Below are positions 1-8,198 of a stretch of 64,000 bases of DNA, piece after piece. Every line of letters starts with the position of its first letter. The stretch's first letter is position 1. A program made the position numbers and the translations under genes. This stretch comes from Collimonas arenae (lineage in GTDB: Bacteria; Pseudomonadota; Gammaproteobacteria; Burkholderiales; Burkholderiaceae_D), in contig NZ_CP009962.1 of NCBI RefSeq assembly GCF_000786695.1, positions 2,976,001 to 3,040,000 of the forward strand. Direction: 5' to 3'. Below the pieces are notes generated by a model. The model saw nothing but the letters and a program-made list of their open reading frames with translations, did not search any database and was not told where the DNA came from.

Positions 1-398
1 ATGGCCACCTTTCCCGGTTTCCCTATCGCCCTGATGGTTCTTGAAAGCAGAAACAGCTTGATCGGGAAATTCAAGTGCGCATCCATGAACAGCTGCCCGC
101 CGCCAACCACGATAAGATCGGCGTCAGCTAGCTGCTCGGCCCATTTATGACGCCAGCGCCACCAGTATTGCAAGCAAAAATAAGCGCAAACAACCGACGG
201 TCGGAGTCGTCCTGGCACGCGGTTGATTAAAGGCCTTCTGGACAAGGTAGAGGCGTCATAGCCATCGCGCCCGGCAATATCGAGTGCGCTGATATGCGCC
301 GCCGGCGCCAGCTCGGTGAGCAACTGCCGGATGTTTTCATATATCACGCCGTCGCCCAGATTCGGGCTATACGGTACTGCGCAAATCACGATTTTCAT
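1..398 (-). CDS. Polysaccharide pyruvyl transferase-like protein (partial)
   Basis: The 5' part of a gene that runs off the left edge of the window; about 132 residues are visible. The N-terminus begins MKIVICAVPYSPNLGDGVIY, with the N-x-GD motif near residue 13, and later has ADLIVVGGGQLF, both typical of the polysaccharide pyruvyl transferase/WcaK-like family (PF04230). Members add ketal-linked pyruvate to sugars of exopolysaccharides or secondary cell-wall polymers in the cytoplasm before export. The start codon overlaps the stop of the upstream flippase gene as ATGA, so the two are probably translationally coupled. The family assignment rests on motifs in a fragment; the sugar acceptor cannot be predicted. 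Confidence 0.7.
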   Translation of the reverse strand, partial: MKIVICAVPYSPNLGDGVIYENIRQLLTELAPAAHISALDIAGRDGYDASTLSRRPLINRVPGRLRPSVVCAYFCLQYWWRWRHKWAEQLADADLIVVGGGQLFMDAHLNFPIKLFLLSRTIRAIGKPGKVA

Positions 399-1597
399 AA
401 ATAGATGGCCTTTAGACTTTTCTTGATCTGGTAAAACATGATGATTGCGGCCGCCCCCAAGCCGAATACCGTGGGAATCAAGACGTTGCTGATCGAGCGA
501 TTGCCGTTGAGGAAAAAGGCGAACAGGAAAAACAGGAAGCCGACCGCGACCGCCCAGCTGGCGTAGTGCGTCAGCCTGAGCGCCTTCAAGACTGTGCGTC
601 CCCCCTGGATGGCGGCGAAAATGACTGGAAACAAAACGTAGTCGCGCATGTTAAGGCCGGCGTATTTGATGCCAAACAGCAGTCCCACCAGCGACTCCCC
701 CGCTGCCCACATCAGCAAGCTATAGAGAAGACTGAATCCCAGCGTGACCAGTACAAAGGTGCGCGCCATCGCCGAAAATTTGCTTGATCGCTCCTCCGCA
801 AGACGCGACAACCTGGGAAGCTGGTAGTTGGAAATGGCGATATTCAGGTATTGCGCCGGCAGCACCAAGGTCATCACAACGCGGAAATTGGCAGCCAGTT
901 CTGCCTGCTGGCGCGACATGTAAAAAATCACCAGACCATGCGTCATGGCCCACACCAGGATCTGGCTGAAGGTGTTGTTCAGCCCAAAACTCAGCCAAGG
1001 TGTTTTTTCAAGTGGCGAGTTGCCGACTTGTTCGCTCTTTAACGACATGCCGCGGGAAATCAGACTGCTCGCAAGCAGCAACGGCAACCCAAGGAATATC
1101 AACACTTCATTCAGCTGATATGGACTGTTCTTTGGAATCAGGGCAATTGCCAGGCAGACGCCGGCAAACTGCGACAGCGCCGGAATGACCGATTTCAGAC
1201 TCTTGTTTTCCAGGATAGCGATGGAGCGCACGGTCCAGTAAGCGATGAAGCCGGTCAACGCGAGTACCAGCGCCAGCACAAAGTACGGCGGCGAGTTGGG
1301 GATATGCACTATCAGGTATATCGTTACCGGAATGCTGGCCAGGGCCAGCGGCACGTGCAACTGCATTAACAGCGACTTGCTGATGAAATGATCCGATTTA
1401 GAGAAAACCAGCAACGGCTCCATCACGGTGCAGCCGTGGATGATGTTTAAAAGAATTACCGCCGAATACACCGCAGAAAACGAGGCGAAACCCGTTACGC
1501 TCAGATATCTGGCCAGTAACGTCTGGGTGCAAAAAAATGACAGAGTAAAGATCGCCTGTTCGAAAATAACCTGGAATAAAGCGCTGAATTTTTTCAT
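395..1597 (-). CDS. Wzx-type polysaccharide flippase (MATE/MOP superfamily)
   Basis: A 400-residue hydrophobic protein with about a dozen predicted membrane segments, beginning at residues 10-45 (ALFQVIFEQAIFTLSFFCTQ). Length and pattern fit the oligosaccharide flippases (MOP superfamily, Wzx/PST) that move lipid-linked repeat units across the inner membrane. It is the fourth gene of an exopolysaccharide operon, 99 bp after the tyrosine kinase gene, and overlaps the pyruvyl-transferase-like gene by 4 bp. The gap before it contains a small GC hairpin (1679-1693). No strong Shine-Dalgarno sequence is visible, and the start is the first ATG in frame. Sequence divergence in this superfamily is high, so the flippase role relies partly on context. 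Confidence 0.8.
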   Translation of the reverse strand: MKKFSALFQVIFEQAIFTLSFFCTQTLLARYLSVTGFASFSAVYSAVILLNIIHGCTVMEPLLVFSKSDHFISKSLLMQLHVPLALASIPVTIYLIVHIPNSPPYFVLALVLALTGFIAYWTVRSIAILENKSLKSVIPALSQFAGVCLAIALIPKNSPYQLNEVLIFLGLPLLLASSLISRGMSLKSEQVGNSPLEKTPWLSFGLNNTFSQILVWAMTHGLVIFYMSRQQAELAANFRVVMTLVLPAQYLNIAISNYQLPRLSRLAEERSSKFSAMARTFVLVTLGFSLLYSLLMWAAGESLVGLLFGIKYAGLNMRDYVLFPVIFAAIQGGRTVLKALRLTHYASWAVAVGFLFFLFAFFLNGNRSISNVLIPTVFGLGAAAIIMFYQIKKSLKAIYL

Positions 1598-1678
1598 GGC
1601 TTGGGCTTCATCAATTTGACGCCGGTAGAAACCTGGGAGAAAGAACGGCTAAGCGAGCATTGTTCTCATGCCTTCCCT

Positions 1679-1693
1679 CCCCGGTTCGCGGGG
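1679..1693 (-). other. Small GC hairpin between kinase and flippase genes
   Basis: CCCCG and CGGGG arms with a 5-nt loop lie just downstream of the tyrosine kinase stop codon. There is no T tract on the minus strand, so this is not a rho-independent terminator by the usual rule. It could act as an RNA stability or weak attenuation element within the operon. Confidence 0.3.
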
Positions 1694-1696
1694 CTT

Positions 1697-3973
1697 TCAG
1701 GTAGTGAGAGGTTTGCCTTTCTTGTATGAATAGGCGGTATAGCGATAGCTCCCATATTTGGAGCCGTAGCGATATCTGCCGACATTGGGATCCAGGCCAT
1801 TGAACAAGACGCCTTTCGGGTGCGCGCCGTTTTGCACCAGACGTCTTGCCGTTTCCAGGATCTCCCCGATTTTCGTGACGCCGGAGCGGGCCACCAGAAA
1901 GGTCGTGCCGGAAAACTCGGCCAGAATCGCCGGATCTGCCACCGCAAGCACCGGCGGCGAATCGATAATGACGATGTCATACTGCCGGGCCACGGTTTGC
2001 AGCATCTCGCCGACGCTACGCGCCATGAGCAGTTCTGCCGGATTGGGCGGCAATTTTCCGGTCGACATGAAATCCAGGCCCGCGACGACGTCCTTGTGTA
2101 TAGCAATCGACACGGACAAGGTGCCAGACACAAGTTCAGACAAGCCACCGTCGCGTTCGAAGCCGAAATATTCATTCAGGTGCCCCTTGCGCAAGTCGGC
2201 GTCGATCAGGAGCACGCGTTTGCCTGACGACGCCACCACCGCAGACAGGTTTGCCGCGATAAACGATTTACCGACGCCAGGCGCCGGGCCGGTCAGCAGC
2301 ACAATATTATTTTTTGCTTCCAGCATGGCGAACTGCAGCGCGGTACGCAGGCTGCGCAGGCTTTCTATCGCCAGGTCGTTGGATTGCGCCACCGCTAGCA
2401 AAGACACTTCGTGCGGCCTGGTTCTCGCCTGCCTGCTCAGCGCCAGCTGTGCGTCGCTGCGAGGAATCGTCGAATAGACGCTCAGGCCGGTATGCTGCTC
2501 GATCTCGTTGGCGTCAGTCACTCCGCTAAACAACATGTTGCGGACAAAAGCCGCCGTTATGCTGCCGAACAAGCCGAGCAGCAAGGCAACCGGCAGCACG
2601 ATCAGCTTTTTCGGTTTGACTGGAATTTCCGGCAAGGCGGCGACATCGACCAGCCGTACATTACCGATCTTGCCGGCTTTGACCAGCTTCAACTGTTCGA
2701 TATTGCTGAGCAGCCCGGTATACAGCGTGGTGTTGACGGTGACATCGCGCGTCAACCGCAGTACATCCTGCTCATTGTTTGGAAAACGCTTGATCAGGCC
2801 GTTGACTTTTCCCTGTTCGCCGTTCAAGGCCTGGATTTGTGCATCGACCGCCTTCAAGGATGGATGCGACTCGGCAAAGCGCATAGCCAGATCCTTGCGC
2901 TTCTGCTTGAGTTCCAGCAGCTCGGTTTGCGTGTCCACTGCTTTTTTCAGCACCATTGCGCCTTCATCGCTCATGCTGATGCTGCCGAGTTTGTTGCGCA
3001 GGGCGTTATACCGGTCTTCCGCAAGCTCCAGTTCGTTTTTCAGTTCTGGTATCTGCTCGTTCAAAAAATCCAGCGATTTGGCTGCCTCGGCGGATTTGCG
3101 TTCGATGTTTTGCCGCACATATTGCTGGCCGATCTGGTTCAGTGTTTCGCTCACGATCCGCGCGTCCGGTCCCTCCCAGGTGGCGCCGATCACACCCGAC
3201 TGCTTGCCTTTTTCAACAATCACCAATTGGTCTTGCAGGTCGAGGATGGTTTTCAATCTTGCATTGCGAACCAATCTGAACACTGCCCCGGGCCGGGCAT
3301 TGATATTGGCGACTCTTAGCGTAAGATCGCCATCCTCAACCGTAAATTTTTCCAGCTTGCCGACGCTGCCTTCAAACACATTATCGAATTCTCCGCTAGT
3401 GAGCCGATAGCGCCCTCGCGACAGCACTTCGAGTTTGAATTTTTTCTCTTCGAGTACCTGCGGCACATTGAAAATGTCCGCATCCATGCTCTCGTTACCC
3501 CATACGTAGCCGCCAAAGCCGAACAATCCGGGGGTCGATAATTTTTTATTGTGGCGCGCAATCCAGCCGCCAATCAGAGGGAAGTATTTCGGGTTCTGAT
3601 CGATAAACAGATGCAAGGCGTCTACCGAGCGCGAAACCACCAGACGTGAACCGAGTATTTCAATCTCTGCAGCCGCAGTCGATTTGACATCAAACATAGA
3701 CGACATGTCGGCCAGCATATTGCTGGCCGCGGCGCTGGCAGAATTGTCTTCGACCTGGACCAGGATATCGGCCTGATACACCGGCGTACCCAGAAACGCA
3801 TAGAGTGCTCCGATCAAGAAGAAAACACTGGTCACGATAGCGATCATCCGACGATTGTCGACCAGTACATCGAGCAATGCCGCGAGATCCAGCTCGTCGT
3901 CCTTGCCTGCGGTAATGTGCAGTGGCTGCGTAAGTTTGGTCATTGATAAATTCGTGATGATATGGTTTGTCAA
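1697..3973 (-). CDS. Wzc-type polysaccharide co-polymerase and tyrosine autokinase
   Basis: 758 residues. Order: an N-terminal Wzz domain with first membrane segment near residues 40-62, a long periplasmic part with coiled coil (about 290-390), a second membrane segment near 450-475 after a proline-rich GNVR-type stretch (LPEIPVKPKK), and a cytoplasmic BY-kinase domain. The kinase has Walker A (TGPAPGVGKSF), Walker A' (VLLIDADLRKG) and Walker B (DIVIIDSPPVL). The tail holds seven tyrosines in RYRYGSKYGSYRYTAYSYKK, the expected autophosphorylation cluster. It sets chain length and works with the Wza-like exporter. The start overlaps the stop of the phosphatase gene (ATGA); a second possible start is Met11. 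Confidence 0.95.
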   Translation of the reverse strand: MTNHIITNLSMTKLTQPLHITAGKDDELDLAALLDVLVDNRRMIAIVTSVFFLIGALYAFLGTPVYQADILVQVEDNSASAAASNMLADMSSMFDVKSTAAAEIEILGSRLVVSRSVDALHLFIDQNPKYFPLIGGWIARHNKKLSTPGLFGFGGYVWGNESMDADIFNVPQVLEEKKFKLEVLSRGRYRLTSGEFDNVFEGSVGKLEKFTVEDGDLTLRVANINARPGAVFRLVRNARLKTILDLQDQLVIVEKGKQSGVIGATWEGPDARIVSETLNQIGQQYVRQNIERKSAEAAKSLDFLNEQIPELKNELELAEDRYNALRNKLGSISMSDEGAMVLKKAVDTQTELLELKQKRKDLAMRFAESHPSLKAVDAQIQALNGEQGKVNGLIKRFPNNEQDVLRLTRDVTVNTTLYTGLLSNIEQLKLVKAGKIGNVRLVDVAALPEIPVKPKKLIVLPVALLLGLFGSITAAFVRNMLFSGVTDANEIEQHTGLSVYSTIPRSDAQLALSRQARTRPHEVSLLAVAQSNDLAIESLRSLRTALQFAMLEAKNNIVLLTGPAPGVGKSFIAANLSAVVASSGKRVLLIDADLRKGHLNEYFGFERDGGLSELVSGTLSVSIAIHKDVVAGLDFMSTGKLPPNPAELLMARSVGEMLQTVARQYDIVIIDSPPVLAVADPAILAEFSGTTFLVARSGVTKIGEILETARRLVQNGAHPKGVLFNGLDPNVGRYRYGSKYGSYRYTAYSYKKGKPLTT

Positions 3974-4452
3974 TCAGCGGTCTGTACCGGGCCGTGGCGC
4001 AATGACGAATGCGGCGACCGGCTTGCCACTATCCGCGCCACCCATTCGTCGACACCTCGATCGATCAACGTTAAACAGCGTTCAAACTCACCGCGCGACT
4101 GTTGATGCGGGTCGAAGATATCGAACTGGCCATACTCCCCAAGACGAAACAACTTGCCGCGGGTGGTGGGGTAATGTTTTTCAATGAACTGCTTCTGCAG
4201 CTTGTCCATGACCAGGATCAAATCTGCCGACTCGCAGTGCCAGGCCCGTAATTGCTGCCCACGGTGTGCTGTGATATCGATCCCGCGCTGGCGCATCAGC
4301 TCTACGGAGAAAGGGTCGGCCGGCGCGCCGGCGACGGCATAGATGCCGGCCGAGCTCATCTGCACGCCGGGCAATTTCCGGGCGAACGTCGCTACCGCCA
4401 TGGGACAGCGGCAGATATTGCCGATGCAAACGATAAGGATGGATTTGATCAA
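3970..4452 (-). CDS. Low-molecular-weight protein tyrosine phosphatase (Wzb-type)
   Basis: 160 residues. It should dephosphorylate the tyrosine cluster of the adjacent kinase and so control polymer export. The P-loop reads CIGNICRCPMA (residues 9-19): catalytic Cys9 and Arg15 are present, but the residue after the arginine, nearly always Ser or Thr in this family, is Cys16. The general acid is probably Asp114 in a DPH loop instead of the more usual DPY. Both ends overlap neighbours by 4 bp (export protein upstream, kinase downstream), an arrangement common in wza-wzb-wzc operons. Activity is likely, but the P-loop change may alter catalysis or redox sensitivity. Confidence 0.93.
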   Translation of the reverse strand: MIKSILIVCIGNICRCPMAVATFARKLPGVQMSSAGIYAVAGAPADPFSVELMRQRGIDITAHRGQQLRAWHCESADLILVMDKLQKQFIEKHYPTTRGKLFRLGEYGQFDIFDPHQQSRGEFERCLTLIDRGVDEWVARIVASRSPHSSLRHGPVQTAD

Positions 4453-5603
4453 TTGTTCTTGTCCACGGCATTCCGGTAGTTGACCGCATTGGTCGAACTG
4501 CCGATGAAGAGCGCCATGATGCGGCTGAAACGCACCAGCCCCGGGGCGTCGACGTACACGATGTCCTTGGCTTGCAGCTCGAAATTTTCTGCCAGCGCCA
4601 GGCTCACCGGCGACTTACTGTCCAGATGGAAGATTTCCGGCATGGTGCCGTCGGGCGCCGCGCGCACCACGTAGATCGCGCTCGGATCGCTGGTTTCCGC
4701 CAGCACGCCGCCGACCTGGCTCAGCGCATCGCTCAAGGTAAGGCGGCCATTGCTGCGCAACGGTACTCCTCGCGGATCCCTCACCTCACCCGCTACCATG
4801 ATCTGGTTGTCGGTCAGCGGCGTGACCCGCAGCAAATCTTCGTTCTGCAAGAGTATTTTGGAAGGACTGATTCCGTGCTCCGCCAATTCTGGAATGCTGA
4901 TCCGATAGTTTTTGGCGTCACGCGTCAGCGTGATACGGCTGGGATCGCCGGACGGACTGATACCGCCGGCCTGGTTGAGCGCCTCCGCCAGTGACATCGG
5001 TACGTCGGTAATCGCCTTGACGCCGGCGCTGCGCACCTCGCCATCCACATAAATTTTCCGGCTGCGATAGCCGATCACGCGCAAGGTAATTTGCGGATCG
5101 CGGATATATTTCTTCAATAAAGCCATCAATTGCTGCTGCGCTTCGGGCTCTGTCAGGCCGCCGGCCTTGAACCTGCCGACGTAGGGAAACTGCACATTGC
5201 CGTCGTTGCCCACCGCATAGCCAGGCAGCGTCTGCGCGGCGAGGCCGACGTTGGCTATTTCGGCGCCGCTGGCGCCGATCGTGTAGGTCAGGTTCGGCAC
5301 CACCAGCTCGGGGTGATCCCAAACGATGATGGACAGGACGTCAGCCACGCCGATCCGATAGGGTTCGGGTTTTTCAAGCAAGGCCTGGTAATACGACATG
5401 TTGGCTTGTGCCTGCTGCAAGCGTTCAGCGCGCTCTTGCTGCACCAGCTTGAGCGTAATCGGCTTGACCACAGGCCTGGAATCCGGATCGGTGGCATCAA
5501 TCGCCCCCTGCGCATCGAATCGCATCCCGGGCGCCAGCGCGCAGCCGCTCAGCGCTAAGGACAGGAGTAACAGGACGATTGTTTTATTCAATTGAACCCA
5601 CAC
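4449..5603 (-). CDS. Wza-type outer membrane polysaccharide export lipoprotein
   Basis: 384 residues from the preferred GTG start at 5603. This start is preceded by GGGTGA at good spacing and puts the lipoprotein signal (LLLLSLALSGCALAPG) directly at the N-terminus. An in-frame ATG at 5672 would add 23 residues that look unlike a signal peptide. The mature protein has a Poly_export domain (YRIGVADVLSIIVWDHPEL) followed by SLBB repeats (IYVDGEVRSAGVKAI; IMVAGEVRDPRGVPL), the layout of Wza-family exporters that form the outer membrane channel. It is the first gene of the minus-strand exopolysaccharide operon and overlaps the phosphatase gene by 4 bp. Confidence 0.92.
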   Translation of the reverse strand: MWVQLNKTIVLLLLSLALSGCALAPGMRFDAQGAIDATDPDSRPVVKPITLKLVQQERAERLQQAQANMSYYQALLEKPEPYRIGVADVLSIIVWDHPELVVPNLTYTIGASGAEIANVGLAAQTLPGYAVGNDGNVQFPYVGRFKAGGLTEPEAQQQLMALLKKYIRDPQITLRVIGYRSRKIYVDGEVRSAGVKAITDVPMSLAEALNQAGGISPSGDPSRITLTRDAKNYRISIPELAEHGISPSKILLQNEDLLRVTPLTDNQIMVAGEVRDPRGVPLRSNGRLTLSDALSQVGGVLAETSDPSAIYVVRAAPDGTMPEIFHLDSKSPVSLALAENFELQAKDIVYVDAPGLVRFSRIMALFIGSSTNAVNYRNAVDKNN

Positions 5604-6086
5604 GTAAAAATCACCCGGCAATCGCCGGGAAAAATACCGGGGGTATCGGAAACGAAATTTCCCCTGGCACATGAGCTTTGGATGGACGGCCTCCTTGCCT
5701 GAAGCATTTGCCTGTTCAGGAAGGAATAAATAAAATCACCAAAAACAATATATTCGTTACATTGCCAAATATAACAAATTAAAATTGAATTTAATAGAGA
5801 TTTTTAATTGCATTGCACCAAAACGTTTGCCGGACGAACAAGACGAATTCCGCGACCAATGCTGCCAGGCATGTCTTGCAAGCATTGATATGTTGTTGCG
5901 GCAAGCGCAGAGGACTTACTATGTGTGCGAGCGCGAGTCGCCTGAGGCCTGGGACCGGTTATTCAGGTTGGCGCCTTTGGTTGGCGCGCGAGGGCTCATT
6001 GCAACTGGAATCACGAAAACCATTCGCCGCTATGGATGATCGGCATTTCATAGTTTGATAAAATACTTAACCGAATCAATTACCCG
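5604..6086. other. Divergent intergenic region, exopolysaccharide operon / HTH-REC gene
   Basis: AT-rich between about 5720 and 5800, where promoters of the minus-strand exopolysaccharide operon probably lie (TTGTTA and TATATT-like hexamers on minus, spacing imperfect). The minus-strand leader can form a stem from CCTGAA and TTCAGG arms around 5698-5720, followed by AAGGAGG, which is too far from the downstream start to be its ribosome binding site. A possible small plus-strand gene (5785-6039) is listed separately. Confidence 0.4.
5785..6039 (+). CDS. Possible small hypothetical protein
   Basis: An 84-codon frame opening with TTG; another TTG at 5827 could also serve. No Shine-Dalgarno sequence is evident. 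In favour: codon third positions are GC-rich in this frame, and the product looks like a soluble helical protein (CCQACLASIDMLLRQAQRTY, ESPEAWDRLFRLAPLVG) with four cysteines in the first half. It lies 47 bp upstream of the HTH-REC gene on the same strand. No family is recognised. It may equally be a chance frame in a regulatory region. Confidence 0.3.
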   Translation: MNLIEIFNCIAPKRLPDEQDEFRDQCCQACLASIDMLLRQAQRTYYVCERESPEAWDRLFRLAPLVGARGLIATGITKTIRRYG

Positions 6087-6707
6087 ATGCCAGCAGTGAA
6101 ACTCAATCAAAGCGATGTCACGACGCAAGAAGCCGCCCGCCTGCTGGGGATTTCCGTCACCTCAGTCCAGCAACTTGTAGAACGCGGAATCCTGGTTGCC
6201 TGGAAGACCCAGGGCGGACACCGACGCATCCCGCGCGAGGCGGTGGATGCACTCAAGGCGGAGCGCAGCGACCTGCTGGAAGACAAAGGCTCATTGTCTT
6301 CAACGCTCAGCGCCTTGATTGTTGAAGACAATGCCCTGCAGCGGAAGGTGTATGAAAAGCAGATTTCTTCCTGGGATATTCCGCTCGACATCAGTTTCTG
6401 TGAAAACGGCTACCAGGCGCTGATGGAGATCGCCCAGCGCAAATACGATATCCTGCTGCTCGATATCGTCATGGAAGGCATCGATGGCTATGAGATCGTC
6501 AAAACAGTGCTCTCCAAACCTGAACTCCGGCATATCGACATCGCCATCCTGACCACACTTGGCAGAGACGCCCTCGAAGCACGCGGCGGCTTGCCGGATG
6601 AGGTGCTGTATTTTCAAAAACCTATCGTATTCGAAGAACTGCGCGGCTTCTTGCGTGGCTGCGCTGCGCGCAAGGCACGCCAAAGCCGCCTGAACGCAGG
6701 CGCATGA
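6087..6707 (+). CDS. Response regulator with N-terminal MerR/excisionase-type HTH and C-terminal receiver
   Basis: 206 residues. Residues 12-57 form a MerR/excisionase-like helix-turn-helix (TTQEAARLLGISVTSVQQLV and the wing GGHRRIPREAV). Residues 76-196 form a receiver domain with acidic pair Glu80-Asp81, phospho-acceptor Asp126 (DILLLDIVMEG), Thr156 and Lys178 (YFQKPI). The DNA-binding part precedes the receiver, the reverse of OmpR or NarL regulators. It is followed by a PAP2 gene on the same strand and faces a histidine kinase/receiver/Hpt operon, suggesting it is an output of that phosphorelay. The adjacent exopolysaccharide operon is a plausible target, but that is inference. Confidence 0.88.
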   Translation: MPAVKLNQSDVTTQEAARLLGISVTSVQQLVERGILVAWKTQGGHRRIPREAVDALKAERSDLLEDKGSLSSTLSALIVEDNALQRKVYEKQISSWDIPLDISFCENGYQALMEIAQRKYDILLLDIVMEGIDGYEIVKTVLSKPELRHIDIAILTTLGRDALEARGGLPDEVLYFQKPIVFEELRGFLRGCAARKARQSRLNAGA

Positions 6708-6768
6708 TCCTGCATCGCCGCACATCAGGAAACCGGTATTTCCCGCCATATCCCGGGCGGTGATCCCT

Positions 6769-7383
6769 ATGCTTACATGGATGCAAATCACCAAAATCGG
6801 TAGCAGTAATGTCATGCTTCCGGCAGCCGTCGCGATTGCGATATGGCTGATCACCGGCGACGCCCGTCGCCTGTTTCTCTATTGGTGCCTGCTGTTTGCC
6901 GGCGGCCTGATCCTGGTCGCGGCATCAAAGATCGCATTTGTCGGCTGGGGCATCGGCATAGAGGCGATCGACTTCACTGGCTTCAGCGGCCACGCAATGC
7001 GCTCGGCTGCAATTATCCCGGTCATTTTCTATCTTGCGCTGCTGCCCAAGGCTCCTGCAGCCCGCTGGTGGGCTGTATTGCTGGGGATGTGCCTGGCCAC
7101 ACTGATCAGCGTTTCGCGCGTGCTTTTGCAGTTCCATTCGATAAGCGAAGCGCTCAGCGGCTGGCTGCTCGGAAGCGCCGTCTGCCTTGCCTTTGTGCAC
7201 AGCGCTGAAAATCTGCCTAAACCTGAATTCAATCGCGTCCTGATCGCCACCAGTTTTGCCATGTTGTTGGCAGCGTCATTCACCAAGCCCATACCGACCC
7301 AGCGTCTGATCGACGATGCCGCCCAACTGCTCTCGGGTCACCCTGCCGCTGCGGCACAAATCAGAAGCCGCAGACCGGATTAA
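6769..7383 (+). CDS. PAP2-family membrane phosphatase
   Basis: 204 residues from the ATG at 6769, preceded by GGTGAT; a GTG at 6760 is an alternative. Several membrane helices are visible. The PAP2 signature is partly preserved: GFSGHAMRSA (His75) corresponds to PSGH, and SRVLLQFHSISEALSGW (Arg117, His123) to SR-x5-H-x3-D, but the final Asp is Glu127. The N-terminal KxxxxxxRP motif is not obvious. Family members dephosphorylate lipid pyrophosphates or phosphatidic acid at the outer face of the inner membrane. Its place 61 bp after the HTH-REC gene suggests co-transcription. A link to undecaprenyl phosphate recycling for exopolysaccharide is possible but not shown. Confidence 0.8.
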   Translation: MLTWMQITKIGSSNVMLPAAVAIAIWLITGDARRLFLYWCLLFAGGLILVAASKIAFVGWGIGIEAIDFTGFSGHAMRSAAIIPVIFYLALLPKAPAARWWAVLLGMCLATLISVSRVLLQFHSISEALSGWLLGSAVCLAFVHSAENLPKPEFNRVLIATSFAMLLAASFTKPIPTQRLIDDAAQLLSGHPAAAAQIRSRRPD

Positions 7384-7396
7384 CACAAGCATGTCG

Positions 7397-7774
7397 TCAA
7401 CACTGCGCGGCCGGCCGTTCGCTTCGGGCGAGAAAATTCCTGACATCTTCCATCGTCAGGGCAATCTCGGTTTTCAATTCTGCAAAACGGACCGATCCAC
7501 ACGCCAGTTTCTGTCGGTTGAATTCGGCATCGATATGATCCAGTATGCCGATTGCCGCATGCGCGCCGGAAATCAGCAAAGAACCTTTGAGGGCATGGCA
7601 TTCGTGCGTGGTTGCGGCCACGTTCCCGGCTTGCACCGCTGATTCCAGCCGCGCAAATTGCTCTCCTGCTACCTGCAGGAACAGCGTGCACAGTTCCGCG
7701 CAGACGGCGCTATCGTGATAAGCGTGCCTCAAGAACATCTCGGGACTAAAGTGGCTACAAGCGCGGGATAACAT
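7397..7774 (-). CDS. Hpt-domain phosphotransfer protein
   Basis: 125 residues forming a single histidine phosphotransfer domain. The signature HECHALKGSLLISGA places the phospho-accepting histidine at His60 (HALKGS). There is no kinase or receiver domain, so this is a stand-alone relay protein. It is the last gene of the kinase/receiver/Hpt operon, 51 bp after the receiver gene, and converges with the PAP2 gene on the opposite strand. It probably shuttles phosphoryl groups between the stand-alone receiver and the HTH-REC regulator encoded across the way. Confidence 0.88.
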   Translation of the reverse strand: MLSRACSHFSPEMFLRHAYHDSAVCAELCTLFLQVAGEQFARLESAVQAGNVAATTHECHALKGSLLISGAHAAIGILDHIDAEFNRQKLACGSVRFAELKTEIALTMEDVRNFLARSERPAAQC

Positions 7775-7825
7775 GACCGGGCTTCCTTATATCGCTACGC
7801 ATCGCTGGAGCAGCAGGGAGAATAT

Positions 7826-8191
7826 TCAAAACGCATAGTCAGGATCCACCGCCGCCAATATCTGCACGCGCGATGCCGGCTTGACCACGATGGCGTCGAA
7901 GCCAGCCGCCCTGAACGACGCCAGTTCCTCCTCCATGGCGAACGCGGTATACGCGACCACACGCGGCGCACACGGATTAAGGCGGCTCTTGACGATGTGA
8001 CAAAATTCTTTGCCATTGATATCTCGCATGCCGATGTCAGTCAAAATGACATCCACAATATTTTTGTTCAGGTAGTGCAGCGCCTCTGAAGCACAGGTAA
8101 GAACATGCACCGAATAGCCGGCCCGGGTCAAGATCACCTTGGCCAGGTTGCTGTTCAGTGGATTGTCGTCCACTACCAGTATGTTTTTCAT
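7826..8191 (-). CDS. Stand-alone receiver (CheY-like) response regulator
   Basis: 121 residues from the ATG at 8191, which has AGGTGAAGG just upstream; the frame is open further upstream but that part lies inside the kinase gene. Receiver residues are complete: Asp8-Asp9, phospho-acceptor Asp52 (VDVILTDIGMRD), Thr82 and Lys104 (VVKPAS). No output domain follows, so it passes signal by protein contact or phosphotransfer. It starts 7 bp after the histidine kinase stop and is followed by the Hpt gene, the expected order for a multistep phosphorelay with unlinked domains. Confidence 0.92.
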   Translation of the reverse strand: MKNILVVDDNPLNSNLAKVILTRAGYSVHVLTCASEALHYLNKNIVDVILTDIGMRDINGKEFCHIVKSRLNPCAPRVVAYTAFAMEEELASFRAAGFDAIVVKPASRVQILAAVDPDYAF

Positions 8192-8198
8192 CGTACCT

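Noticed and set aside
2411..3410. Plus-strand frames of about 300 codons inside the tyrosine kinase gene
   Set aside because: Antisense to a well-supported gene, without ribosome binding sites or protein-like composition.
4449..5672. Longer form of the export lipoprotein beginning at the ATG at 5672
   Set aside because: The extra 23 residues precede the lipoprotein signal and the strong AAGGAGG is about 17 bases from that ATG. The GTG at 5603 has better spacing and puts the signal first.
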